Part shown: in pieces, positions 46,501-57,039 of the stretch | Numbering within the stretch: the stretch's first letter is position 1 | Layout: each line of letters starts with the position of its first letter | DNA from: Gordionus sp. m RMFG-2023 | Lineage: Eukaryota; Nematomorpha; Gordioida; Chordodea; Parachordodidae | Direction of reading: 5' to 3' | Assembly: GCF_954871325.1 (NCBI RefSeq) | Contig: NC_088775.1 | Span: 38,913,561-38,977,560, forward strand | DNA length: 64,000 nucleotides | Program-made: the position numbers and the translations under genes | Notes under the pieces: generated by a model | Database searches by the model: none | What the model saw: only the letters and a program-made list of their open reading frames with translations | Told to the model about the DNA's origin: nothing

Positions 46501-49500
46501 AATAAATGAGCCAGGGTTACCAGGAACGGTGGTCTAGGCTGTTATAATTGTGAAAATGGTGATAAGAAGTTGTTAGAAAAAGTAGGTGATAGAGAAAAGA
46601 TAGTATAAGGGATAGTTTCTAACCAGTGGTGACACAATCGAAAGTAGCTATGCCGTTGAGATTGACTCTCCTGTCCCGAGGGGCCACGACGAATGCGGGT
46701 CTTGAATGAACCGTCAGGGTAGCGGAAGACTGGACAGATCCGGCTCTATTGCGCGCTTCACACGCGTATATGCCCTCATCGGCAGATTCTACGCGCAGGA
46801 TCTTAAGCGATTTGTGTTCTGTCATCAAAGATCGGTCCGGTATAGCCCGGTCTCCTTTTCGTTTCCAAATAACTGTCGGGTCAGGTTTGCCTCTGACGCT
46901 ACATTCGAATTCGACATCATCTCCAGAGATAGCCGTGACGTCGGAGGGGGTTTGAGTGAATTCAGGCTTGACTATATTTTTTTTTAATATTAATTTTATG
47001 GGAAGGATGAATGAATCTAATCACTAAAACAAGATAATATTGTATAATATATAGAGGCTTTTATGTTTAAAAAACATACCGAAGACGATCAAGTTGACGG
47101 GAATTGAGGTATATTTTAGCGACCTTTTAAAGTGCTTATCTACGCTCTCGTTAGAATTATAGTTGCTGCTAATACCATATTTCAATGATTTGTGATGATT
47201 ATGGTGCCTGATGGATGGGTTATCTTGCAAAGACTGGTCATATTTGACTGCGTCCACATGACAATTGTAGTAACCAGCGTCTGTCATATTCACTTTAGTA
47301 ATTACTAAATTACCATTAGCGTTTAACATTAGCCTCGAGGAGGTTCCGTGATTAAGTGAAATTGATTTGTGGGGAGGACTGCTTAGGTCATCAACTTCAG
47401 AATTAGGTAAGTTATGAAAATAATCCCGATTAATTTTCAACTCCTTACTTCCTGACAATTTGTGAGTGGGATCTGTGATGGAAAAAAAGGTAAGGTTGAA
47501 ATAATTCGATTTATTTTCGCATTTTTTCAAAAAATTATCTGTTTTATTTAATATAGGCACTACAGAGTTACCTAAGAAAATAATATTTCAATTCAGAGAA
47601 AAAGAAAAAACTAAGTGAAAAATTGTAAAAGAATTATAATTTCGATATAATTATGAAAATTCGTTCTCACTATTATTCGATTTGATGTTTATATCGTCAT
47701 TGTTGTGCTTCTTCCAAGTCAGCTTGAGCACTGTCCGCCAGACGCTCTTCTCATTTTTAAGGTTAGGCGTAGATTCCGATTTTTCAACCCAAGATCTAAT
47801 CGCAGGTAAATCCAACCCACATTCTAAGACCACATCCTCGCGCGCATTGACTGCTACTACCCTAGGACCACTTTTGCCTGCGCTATCCAAAGGCTGAGCT
47901 TAAGGTTTTTTGACGAAAAAGTATTCTTGTTATTATTTATATAAAAAAGTTGAATCGCATATATCCTTTAAAAATAAATAAAATAACCAATCTTATTAAG
48001 TCAGACAAAGCATATTATAACCAAAATCATGATTTAAATGTTTCGAATCCCATTGCAATATAGATTATCAAAACTAGATATTCTAATTTCATCCTTTATA
48101 AGAAGTGAGAAATATGTTAAGAGCATTATCAGTGAGTTATCCAGGAATTTTGACTTAAGAAGAAAAGAAGGTATTGAATTCATAATTAAATTTACTTCTC
48201 TAATGCTAATAATGCTATACGAGATTAATCCTCATATCAAATTTAGAACAAAAAAAGAAGGTAATTTTTGATAATGTTAGCTAAAAAAAAGATAATTTTA
48301 GCTAAAAAAAAAGGTAATTTTAAGTGTTAACTAAAAAAAAATTCGAGTCCCCTGAGATTGTAAAGGCTAGTGACCTCTTTGAAAATAAATAACAATACCA
48401 AAACAAAAAAGTATAACTTTTATAAAAAATGTAATATATAATTAATTTATATATTTTTTACAATGATTACAGTTATGGTAGTGAAGAAAGTAATATCAAT
48501 AGCAAAAAAAAATTATGGAACTAGTTCATGTCTAAATTCAATTTAAATTCTTAAAATTTTAGACGACAAATTTCATAAAAAACTAAAAAAAATAAGGTGA
48601 CGGCGATATATCGGATCTGCACATATAACAGAAAAAAATTAAAGAGATTTACAAACTCATCTTCAAATTTTGTCAATGGTATTAAACTAATAATATCATA
48701 TATTTATTTTGTCATGATTAGTCATTACGTCTTGCATTTTTACTTTTAAAAAAGTATTTTTAAATTTATAAATTGGAATTTTGGCGAAATCATATATTTT
48801 CATTTTTAAGTTTATTTTTTGGAGAGATCATTATATATTTAGATTTTTAAATTTAATATTGGTTGTAATATTTCAAAACAACAATTTAATTCAACTAATT
48901 TATTGAAAAAATATTAAAAATAATGAATATAATTATATTTCACTCCCCTTTTTAGGAGAGCTTTTAATTGTAAAAAATTAATTCAAAAATAAGAATATAA
49001 AAATACATTTTTTAAATATTAAAAACCGATAAATTAAATTTATAACTAAAAATAAAAATCTAAATACATAATGATCTAGCGAAAAAATAAATATAAAATA
49101 AACTTAAATATGAAAATATATGATTTCGCCAAAATCAAATTTATAAATTTAAAAATACATAGAACACATAATGACTAATCATGACACTGCCACTTTTTTA
49201 TAGGTATTGAGACCTCAGCAACTCCCGGTTCTCTTGCAGCAACACCCGGTACTCTTGATTTTCAACTCTCAGGTATGGTAGCGATGGTGGTCCTAAGTAG
49301 ATCCGGGGCTTCCGTTCTCCCTTGCCTCTGCTCTCTCGAGAAGAATAACTGGTCTCTCCCAATCTACCTGGTGTAACAACGCCCCTCCTACTCCTTTACT
49401 AGACGCATCAATCTATAGGATTCCCTTTAAATCATTATTGAAACATACCTAGACCTGTGCGCCGACGAAATATCGGCGGCCGGGGCAATTTTTAAAAAAT

Positions 49501-52500
49501 CTAATAAACGGCTGGCGGCGCGCCGATTTTTAGCCGCCGTCAATAAAATTGGCTTAAATCGGCGCATATATAAATTTTTATAAGATAAATTATTTTAATT
49601 GCTTATTAATTTTTTTAAAAAAAACAAATAAATATACACTATTCTACAGATATCTCGTCATATTTTTTAATATTCATTTAATAGGAAACTTATAATATCC
49701 AAAATCGATTTCGAATTTTATAATTATCATGTATAAAAATTATTTTATTTAAATTTTTGGGACATAATGATGATCTCCTTAAATTTAACGTCAATCCAGC
49801 AGAGAAATATCTTTCACTAGGTTGCTAATCGCCGGAATGCAAAGAATTTTTTTGGCGAGCCTGGAAAGATTGGGAAGTTCACTCTTCTTTTCTCTCCAAA
49901 AATTTAGAACGTCCATATCTTGTGAATGTCGTTTTCCAAGAAAACTGTGGCATTCTTGTTCTAAGTCACCTAACTTGGAATCATAATTTATATTTGTTGA
50001 ATGTTTATTTGCCAATTTTGTCAAATAACTTGATTTAATAATTTATCTTCATCCTCGTTAGCTATATTTACTACCTGATTATCACCATTCTCTAAAAGTT
50101 TAAGATGTTTTATTATAAATTCTGAAGCTGAGCAATTTTGCTCTATTAAATACTTTGATACAATTGTCAATTTTTAAAATCTTCGATCTAAAAGAGAAGC
50201 CAATGCCTAGATAATTTTAAATAAAAAAATATACTTATATAATATTACTTGCAGATTACAAACCGGAAATCGTAGCGCAAGTTTTTTTAGCATATTTTCC
50301 TCACTATCATTTACTATTAAATGTGTTTCAATTTCACTTCTAAAAAGTAACGCCAAGTTTAAAGTAAGCCCTTTTAGTACTGAAAGAAATTCGACAGTTT
50401 CTTTAAATTTTGAAAGAAATGCGAATAGTTCTTCTACCAGATCAGATTCATAATTTGAGAAAGTGCTTCCCAATTCTTTTCAAAACATTATTAATTAAAT
50501 TCTTATTTAATCCAGATATGCTTTCTAGCATAATTAATATACTATGCCAACGTGTTGGGATATTTAATTTTAAGGTTTTCATATGCGTGGAATTATTGTT
50601 ACTATTATCATTGGAATTGCCAATTTGAAACCGGGTATCCGGGTATGGATCAATGCTGTCAAGATCTAACATGTCTGATGTTAAATCTATTGTACTTAGG
50701 CATTTTCTTTGATATTCCTCGAATTCAAATTCAACCTCTGCAGTTTTATATCTTAGAGCAGTAATAATTTTTCTAATTCTTTTGCAAAAAATTTCCAGAC
50801 TATAGATTTTTATTATCCGGAGTTAGGATACTAAAATTATTTAAATTATTAAAGTAGATGCATCCATTTTAAAAATATGTAAAATTATGGTAACTTTTGG
50901 AATTTTAGATTTTTGATTGATTGAATTCTATAATGACGTCAATATAATTAAGATTTTAAAATAGTAGAAAATAAAAATTTATCAAAATCCTGATTGACGT
51001 TAAAAAATTACATGAGTGATCGGCGTTTTCGGCGTAACCAAAAAGGTCGGCGGCCGGCCGGCGCACAGGTCTAAACATACCAAAATAGGTTTCTCCCCAA
51101 TTTTATTCTTCAGCCATTCAAAAGCCATCTCCTATCCTTCTCCCAAACCACACTCCTGTTTGTAATAATGCATACAATTATTAAAAGCGAACAAGCCTTC
51201 CGGTGTGGTTGCCATCAATAACTTTTGTACCTCCTTTTTCACTAAGTTGGAAATACGAATTCAAAAAAGCTACTATCAAAAAATATATTCCCTCCTACAA
51301 ACTTGCTAATAACTTCTCGATTCTAGGTAACGGACACCTCACTTCCACCACCCACGGATTCAATATTAATATAAAATCAGCACACAATCGCAATTCTTCA
51401 TTGACCCTTTTAACTGGCACCATCCTCACATTAAAGACATTCGATTTCTCCCCTTTGTGGAAAGCCTCCTCTTGTATCCACCTTTCCAACTATGCAATCA
51501 CTTTCCCTATGCCCAAATTTTCCACATCGTAACATATCTTTTTTACCCGGACAAAACGTTGAAATATCACCTATTCTCCTCGCCCAAAACATTTAAAATC
51601 TCTACAATTTACTACAATATGCCCTATGGGAAGGTCAATGGGAAATTTCGATTGTGTGTCGATTTTTAAGTAACGTTGAATCTGTGGGTGGTGGAGGTGA
51701 AGTATCCGTTACCTAGAATCGAGGTCCAAGAGGAAGATCCGGGAGATAGCATTATGCCATGGATGTGGGGCTACGGGGTAGTATATTAGGAGGTGGTGTC
51801 GTAAATATTATGGGAGAAAACACACAGGAGGGCAGAGGCAATGGAAGGACGGAAGCCCCAGATATACCCAGGACAAGATCGCAATCGCCGTCACAGCTGA
51901 AAGTTGAAGATCAAGAGTACCAGGAGTTGCTGGGGTGCCAAAAACTGTGAAAAAGGGGGAAGTGCCATGATTAATCGTGAGGCGTTATATTATTACTTTA
52001 AAAATATTTTTTTAAATTTGATTATTGGCGAAATCATTATCTATTTTCATTTTTATAAATTTAATTTTTCATCGTAATTTTTCGGTTTTTAATTTATAAA
52101 AAATGTATTGACAAATACTGCAAATAGAAATCCTGAAATCTCTATTTCCCAACCTCTTAGATCCTAAGCCTATCATTCTTTTCAAATTGTTATTTTTAAA
52201 TTATTTTATTTACAATTAAGACCTATAAAAGGGGAGAGAAATATAATTACATTCATTATATCTTTTTCATGTTTTTTTACATTATTATCTTTGTGAAAAT
52301 TATTTTAAATAAAGAATTTCTTTTAAGATTTAATTGTGGTCATTTAATTGTTTTATTAAGTTGAATTTGGAATAAATAAAATACGTCTTCAAATAAACGG
52401 TCATAGCCACATGTCAGATCACACACCTCACAGCCAATTACTTTTGATTTTAAAAATTTGAATGATGGTTATATATGTTAAAAACAAATTTTAACTTTTA

Positions 52501-55500
52501 TATCCTGAAATAATAGGGATGAAAAAATCAACTATGATTTTTATCTGACCTTTGATGTCTGGCTCTGCTTCATAATCTTTTCACTCCTCCTTTAATGCCA
52601 TCGCGCATGTTGTTTCAATGAGCTATAGCAAAAAATGTCATTCAGCTGAAATGTCAAGGTTGACATATGATGACACTGTATAAAGTGTTGTAGAAATAAA
52701 TAACCGGAGATATAGTGTAAGAATTCAGAGACAATGATATAATACACCTTCTCAAAGTTTTCCCCGTTTCTATAATAGGCTACAAATAAGTAAATTGTCC
52801 TCTGAATTTGTTCAATGGAACCCTTGAGCTTCGTCCTGTAAAATAAATGAATAATTTCGGAAAAATCTAATACTTCTGTACCCGGACATTGATAACTCAC
52901 AATTCGAAATAACATTTTGGTTAAGAGAATTGAAAATTAATTGTGCCCAGATATATTTGTATTTAGTCCTCTATTTGTCAAATCTCGAGGTTTACATAAT
53001 ATATGTTGGGTAAAATCTTATGCCTTTTTTAAAAATCGGCCCAAATCGGGAAGGCCGTTTAACAACACTGGACCTGGCCAATCCCAAAGACGGATCAAAA
53101 CCAATTTTCGCGGACAGACCGACCCGCATATTGGCCCAATCCCAGGCTGGTCGAAGACCTTTAGGATTATGAGAGACGATATATTTCAAATTGAGGATGT
53201 ATCGATATTATAAAATTTTTCTAAGTGATCAAATGGTGGCTTAAATATTAAAAAATTTACATCAAATATCATAATATATTTGTTAATTATAAAATTTCTG
53301 GAACTCGAACAAAATGCGAAACGTTAGTTTTGTTGCGTATTTTATTATAAAACAATATTATTATTTGTTTTTTACAAAACAAATATATTATTATAGTAAT
53401 CGATTTTAGGACACTAAACATTTTTACTTTTTATGTTATTATCCTTTTGAACGAAATTCCAATTTTAGATATTTAGTTTCATTTAAAAACACAAGTTTAT
53501 GGAGATGAGAAAATGAGTTGAAAGATTCGTTTATTTCCCATTTTTTATAATTAAATTTAGCTTATTATTTTTAATATGAATTTTATTCCTTAAAAAAATA
53601 ATATATAAAAAAAAACTTTTAAGTTTATTAAATTTGTATTTTGATTTATTGGTTTTTATTTTCATCTTTCTTTCTTTCCCCTAACCATCGTTTTAAAACT
53701 GTAAAAGAAAAGGGAAAACTACAACTAAAAAGTAAAAGCTATAATTTATTTTAATTACGATAAAACACCATTTATTTTATGTAATTTTCGTTAAGGGTAA
53801 AATAAAAAAGAGATGAGAAAATTTATTTTTAAAAAGTTTAAATTGTGGAGGAAGAAAAAAAATATGTTAAAAACCTAATTAAAAAGGGCTGGAAAAAATT
53901 TAAATAAAAGGATATATATTAGTGTAATCTTTTTAAAACTATTTAGCAGCAGGAGTCTTGCCGAGTTACTTTTGGCCTGGCCTAATTTGTTAGAAGCGAT
54001 ACAGTAGTAATAGCCTTCGTCCGGTTGGGTCACTCTCAGGAAAAACAGGGATCCATTCGGTAAGACAGCTTTTGAATCATCGTTTCTATTCGAAGTCGTT
54101 AACTATTTGCATTATGTTTAGTGGGGATGGACCAAATAAAAAATATTTCATTTCATGATATTATTATAAAACTAGCTAGACAAGTAACTGGTGAAGTGGA
54201 ATAATAAATAACGCCAGTGGTTATGTGGGGTATAACTAACCCATATTTTGAGATTTTTATATATCTCACTCATATATATATATGAGTTTTGATATTTTAT
54301 ATAACTTATCTTATTAAGTTAACCTTAAATTGATTACGAATATGAAATTTTTAAAGCGATAATGATAAATAAAAAAAAAATTGTATATAAACTCTTGAAA
54401 CTTTAAGAGTAATTAATAGTCCAATACATATCAATTTATTATTAAAAAATATATTCAGAAAATTATCGTAAGTGATAGAAAATTTAGAAAAATCAGAGAT
54501 CTGCAGAGGTAGAAACTTTCATTTCAGTGTACCATCTATAAATAAATCGATTTTAGAATGAATCGCATTTATTTTTAAAACAATGTAATTTTAAAAAATT
54601 GTATGGGTGGAGGCCATTTTTTTGGCGAAATTTTTTTAAATCTATGTTGTTTAAATGAATTTTGTAAAAATTGTATGGGGGCCATTTTGTAATATATTCG
54701 AAGCTAAATTTTTTTAAAATTATGTTGTTTAAATGAATCAATGAATTTTGTAAGTGAAAAATTATGCTAAGTTGGGGTGAAATTATTTTCAAAATTATAA
54801 AATTTATAATTAATTTTTTTTTATAATCGGCCTGGCCTAAGTTTTGTAAAAATATCAAATTAAGGCTCCGCCCAGTTTGTCATTTTTTAAGCTACCCGTA
54901 TTTTTGAAATTAAACCATTTTACGGGTTGTCCCGGGCCGAGTTCCGGACCTGCAGGTTTCTAATAAACTGGAAATGACTAATTTATGTAATATTCTCTCT
55001 TTTTTAAAAAGAAACACATCAAATTAATACAATATCTTATTACCTCTTGATGTATAAAAATGAGTTAAAATAATGTTTATGAGTACATGATCCAGATCGC
55101 TTTTGCCCCATCTTTTCTCAATAACATATTGAGTTTAAAAAATTGAAGATATACCAGATACATACATAATGCTTGATATGGCAAGTCAAACTTTGTTTTT
55201 AACAAATTAAATCAAAAAAATTAGGCTAATGATGTATATAATATATATCTTATATTATATTCTCATCAATATAGTAGATGCATCATTAGAATATAATAAA
55301 ATTTAGCCTAGTATATTAAAGCAAGTATGGATATATTTTTGGACTGTCAAATTTGGTTAACTACTGAAAACATTAATGTACTGTGTTAAGTATCCCATAT
55401 AAATTATGCTCTTTCACTGAAAATCATATGTATCCAATGACAATTTGACTATATTCATTGGATAAAGTTTAAATATTTAAAGGATTTTGATATCCTCATT

Positions 55501-57039
55501 AAAACATTTAAGCAATGAAATTAGAGATTCACATGATTTGCATCCTTTTTCCAGAGGAGGCATATGCCCATTTGTCAGGGCGTTATGGGCGTCCGTTATT
55601 ATAAGATTAGAGTATACTTCATTTCCTTTAATTAATTCTATATTTTTCATTTTTATTCCAAAAATGTTTTTAAAATATCTTTTACACGCTTAAACTTTTT
55701 TTTTAAAACATATAAAAGAAACTCTATTTTTCTTGTTCAAATCCAATTTATAATTTTCAAAACTTTTTTAAAATAGATCGTTTTTGTTGTTCAATAGATT
55801 TTGACTTATATTAAGAAGTTTTATAATCGATAAATGTTCTTTTTTACCATTTTTTCCTCTAGTTCAAAGTTTTATTTGTACTTGAGATTTGCCAACAAAA
55901 GGATCTTCTTAATAAAACATTTTTAGCCATACATAAATAAATAATGTACTTAGTTTAATAATTGCTACAATATATCTGTATTTATCATAATCATCTTTGA
56001 GAAAAAAAAAATTATATTTTAAGTTATAATTTTTTTAAAAAAAAATTTAGATGATGAATAAATTTTTTTTTTATGATTAAAGCTTTTAATTCTTTTATTA
56101 TTGAATACCCAATCGTAATCGGTGACTTATAACAAATGCATTTTTGCGTTCCTGTTCCTAGTTAGGCAAAAATATGTTTCGTTCCGAGTTTTGGAATGCG
56201 TAAAAAATATCTAGTTCATTAATCCTATAAAGCCTACGGACAATAAAACCAGATAGGAAATTCCCCATAATTACTACGATATAACTATCATAAGGTACTA
56301 TTTGTAAGAAATATTTTGATGAAATCAAAATCCTATTTAATTATTTATTTTTTAATATTTATTTCTATCTTTTAAAAAAATGATAAAAACAAATTTTGAA
56401 AGTGTAGTAAAACGGTATTTTCGGAAGAATATATTTTATTAACTTTATTAATTTATACAATAATTCCAAATTTACAAAACGGAAATTACTATTACAATTT
56501 ATAATATCTTTATTTAAAAATGAATTTTCCAAAACTTTTGCAAAAATCTAATAATTATCGGGAAAAAAAAATATCTTTTATAATCTCTTAATTTATAAAA
56601 TAATTTTTTTCTAAAACTTTAATAATGAATAAAAAAAATATCAAAAAATATATATTATTATAATTATCATTTTTTCTTTTAATATAATAATAATAATTCT
56701 CCACCAATCAGATGTATATAATCCATCTGATTGACGTTTAACAAAAGTAAATGGAAATACACGCTTTAATATAACATACTAGGACACAAATTATATCCAC
56801 TATATCTTATAAACTCAATAATATTTCTTTATTAGAAAATATTAGAAATTTACACAGAAAACTGGTTCCTAAAATGGTTATTATAAATATAAAATAATGT
56901 CCCACCTGTTGCTCATCCTTGTACCACGTAATCATAGGTTCTGGGTGCCCCTCTGCTTTACAATAAAGTGTGACTGGTTCATTCGCATTGATCGTTATGT
57001 CTAATGGATTCTCTACGATTCGGGGCGGAAAATGAATTC
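39655..57039 (-). CDS. robo: Roundabout (Robo) family axon-guidance receptor, 13 exons seen
   Basis: A type I membrane receptor for Slit ligands that steers growing axons and migrating cells. Exons on the minus strand, 5' to 3': 56906-57039, 53940-54102, 47671-47898, 47080-47472, 46624-46971, 45788-46318, 45271-45645, 44827-45033, 43229-43365, 42813-43056, 41465-42691, 40797-41329, 39655-40518. All boundaries are GT/AG and the frame stays open across all 13, giving about 1,793 residues. The family's usual order is present: five Ig domains, three FN3 domains, one membrane span (about 42145-42210) and a long cytoplasmic tail ending in a proline motif. Typical Robo strings include PPRIVENP, NGSLFFLRV, RPAFVVAPRD, GRFSVSADGEL and VAGSSIAKAYLE. 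The signal-peptide exon is missing and must lie upstream. Which Robo paralogue this is cannot be told. Confidence 0.95.
40797..41329 (-). CDS. robo: Robo exon: cytoplasmic tail
   Basis: Starts DENYSSNIPTDIFNQAYVNN and includes SSFYYDIYNG and GPIYETPQLLP, which are candidate tyrosine motifs (CC0/CC1-like, my inference). The donor is TTG/GTTGGC in phase 0. Confidence 0.85.
41465..42691 (-). CDS. robo: Robo exon: FN3-3, transmembrane segment, proximal tail
   Basis: FN3-3 (NVRALINSVDSALIQWES, GYLRGYKVHC, RIRVAAFTNVGLGPFS) is followed by the span PWIIATAVAALWICVLTLAF and a basic stop-transfer stretch (YRRVRRK). The remaining tail is rich in Asn, Ser and Gly, with tyrosines in EEPYYYGTAYS. Confidence 0.95.
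42813..43056 (-). CDS. robo: Robo exon: rest of FN3-2
   Basis: NYIQGFYLKYR, then YQFIISPFFDAVEGANSPIV and SARTLEDG, matches the family pattern (YIQGYKILYR, ARPFFNEFQGADS). Confidence 0.95.
43229..43365 (-). CDS. robo: Robo exon: start of FN3-2
   Basis: Reads VSKEEITAAASLYDLAEVQE, then VKPLTSTSIRLEWQ up to a CAG/GTTTTT donor in phase 0. Its acceptor lies 34 bp from a hAT insertion. Confidence 0.88.
43408..44732. mobile_element. 1.3-kb hAT element in a Robo intron, perfect 8-bp duplication
   Basis: The ends are CAGGGTTGGG and CCCAACCCTA. The flanks are agtgtata at 43400-43407 and 44733-44740. No transposase was recognised, so it is probably non-autonomous. The interior holds aaatacaaat repeats, a 42-bp direct duplication near 44280-44350, and a ggcgtagccatgatttt plus G-run block (43855-43890) like the ends of other elements here. 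Removing it and one duplicate leaves a 128-bp intron, in line with its neighbours (108-305 bp). Confidence 0.93.
44827..45033 (-). CDS. robo: Robo exon: rest of FN3-1
   Basis: GYMIEYFTPSSIDLGWIVAA, YTLFGLKPSAGYVFLVRAEN and SYGLGRPSPVS follow the FN3-1 pattern of Robo (family: GLKPNAIYLFLVRAANAYG). Phase 1 at both ends. Confidence 0.95.
45271..45645 (-). CDS. robo: Robo exon: end of Ig5, start of FN3-1
   Basis: HISDTGIYTC gives the last Ig5 Cys. TSWSAALNVQ matches the family's closing strand, but about 40 extra residues lie between them. PGSPGKPH then ITVAWRSVS opens FN3-1. Confidence 0.9.
45788..46318 (-). CDS. robo: Robo exon: Ig4 and most of Ig5
   Basis: GNPAPSVYWTREGS, GRFSVSADGELKITGVQ and GYYVCSALSVAGSSIAKAYL are closely Robo-like. 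A 35-residue Asn-rich linker precedes Ig5 (PPVIGRGPSNQTL, WFKGDKQF, LNDGSLKIQ). Confidence 0.95.
46624..46971 (-). CDS. robo: Robo exon: Ig3 and start of Ig4
   Basis: KPEFTQTPSDVTAISGDDVE, FECSVRGKPDPTVIWKR and EGIYACEARNRAGS give a complete Ig3. RPAFVVAPRDRRVNLNG begins Ig4. Phase 1 at both ends. Confidence 0.95.
47080..47472 (-). CDS. robo: Robo exon: Ig2, second half (expanded)
   Basis: The acceptor follows a good pyrimidine tract (ctttttttccatcacag). SRLMLNANGNLVITKVNMTD leads to the second Cys in GYYNCHV, then a His/Asn-rich loop of about 45 residues precedes IPVNLIVFG. Confidence 0.9.
47671..47898 (-). CDS. robo: Robo exon: Ig2, first half (expanded)
   Basis: GPRVVAVNAREDVVLECGL carries the first Cys, and LTWKKHNND carries the Trp about 34 residues later, where 12-14 is usual. 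The donor A/GTGAGA is strong. The 198-bp intron that follows is short. Confidence 0.9.
48710..49186. repeat. Inverted LTR-like arms (Gypsy family C)
   Basis: 48710-48866 (+) and 49030-49186 (-) both begin TGTCATGATTAGTCATTA and share tttggcgaaatcatatattt. They are reverse complements around a centre near 48950. The same LTR start is seen at 51963 (+). Confidence 0.8.
48880..51580 (-). mobile_element. Ty3/Gypsy fragment (family C, minus copy) with nested hAT
   Basis: Minus-strand pol remnants: a reverse transcriptase piece (51295-51489, with VRCPLPRIEKLLASL), its continuation (about 51082-51200) and an RNase H-like piece (about 49380-49441, IDASSKGVGGALL). A segment with VENQEYRVLLQENRELL precedes the 3' LTR starting at 49186. 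A hAT is inserted at 49450. It is broken and much shortened, with at least several interruptions, and old. Confidence 0.75.
49450..51073 (-). mobile_element. 1.62-kb hAT transposon inserted in Gypsy C, 8-bp duplication
   Basis: The ends are TAGACCTGTGCGCCG and its complement. The flanks are aacatacc at 49442-49449 and 51074-51081. Minus-strand transposase pieces appear in the right order. LNIPTRWHSILIMLESI lies at about 50530-50580, VEFLSVLKGLTLNLALLFRS at about 50320-50400, and DVLNFWREKKSELPNLSRLA, which opens the C-terminal dimerisation domain, at about 49850-49910. The N-terminal zinc finger and first catalytic block are not seen, so it is a decayed copy. Confidence 0.93.
51580..52411 (+). 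mobile_element. Ty3/Gypsy fragment (family C, plus copy) with 3' LTR
   Basis: A short reverse transcriptase piece (about 51620-51720, WVVEVKYPLPRIE) is followed by the same Glu/Gln-rich segment as in the minus copy (KVEDQEYQELL), a purine tract (gaaaaagggggaag), and an LTR at about 51963-52411 running TG...CA. The internal part is mostly missing. It stands head to head with the minus copy. Broken and old. Confidence 0.75.
52224..52230 (+). promoter_or_regulatory. TATA box of the Gypsy C LTR
   Basis: TATAAAA followed by ggggagagaaa, about 260 bp into the LTR, where LTR promoters usually sit. The homologous site in the minus LTR is changed. Confidence 0.5.
52592..52915 (-). other. Unrecognised 107-residue open frame in a Robo intron
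   Basis: It contains KLKGSIEQIQRTIYLFVAYY and RNGENFEK, which looks more protein-like than neighbouring AT-rich frames. A possible acceptor (tttattttacag) precedes TKLKG and a possible donor (AAG/GTGTAT) follows NFEK, so it may be a short exon of about 87 bp. I do not recognise a family. It may equally be transposon debris or chance. Confidence 0.2.
53020..53069 (-). mobile_element. Partial copy of the TAGTGTTGTTAAAC MITE
   Basis: On the minus strand it reads agtgttgttaaacggccttc, then gatttgggccgatttttaaa, matching one end of the MITEs at 1326 and 10111. The other end is not found. GC-rich sequence of unknown origin follows to 53160. Confidence 0.6.
53940..54102 (-). CDS. robo: Robo exon: Ig1, second half
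   Basis: Starts LTTSNRNDD in phase 0, then LPNGSLFFLRVTQPDEG and the second Ig Cys (YYYCIASNKLG), as in the family. The donor A/GTTTTA is weak. It was chosen because its phase 1 end joins the next exon as Thr-Gln. Confidence 0.88.
54500..54955. mobile_element. Possible GC-ended MITE, diverged
   Basis: The right side carries cgggccgagttccggacctg then cag, and the middle cggcctggcctaag, similar to the MITE at 12043-12351. A duplicated block (ttgtatggg..ggccatttt, then tatgttgtttaaatgaat) repeats at 54600-54660 and 54670-54740. The left terminus is unclear. Confidence 0.35.
55477..55689 (-). other. Unrecognised small open frame in the Robo Ig1 intron
   Basis: From a possible acceptor (AG before GCGTGT) or from ATG at 55650, it reads NEVYSNLIITDAHNALTNGH, then MPPLEKGCKSCESLISLLKC to a stop at 55477. 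The composition is balanced for this region, and a CxxC is present. I recognise no family. It could be the last exon of a nested minus-strand gene or transposon debris. Confidence 0.25.
56906..57039 (-). CDS. robo: Robo exon: Ig1, first half
   Basis: Reads HFPPRIVENPLDITINANEP, then the Ig Cys (LYCKAEGHPEP) and Trp (TWYK). The start (AG then GAATTC) is in phase 1. The donor is CAG/GTGGG, phase 0. This is the Slit-binding Ig domain in characterised Robos. Confidence 0.93.
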
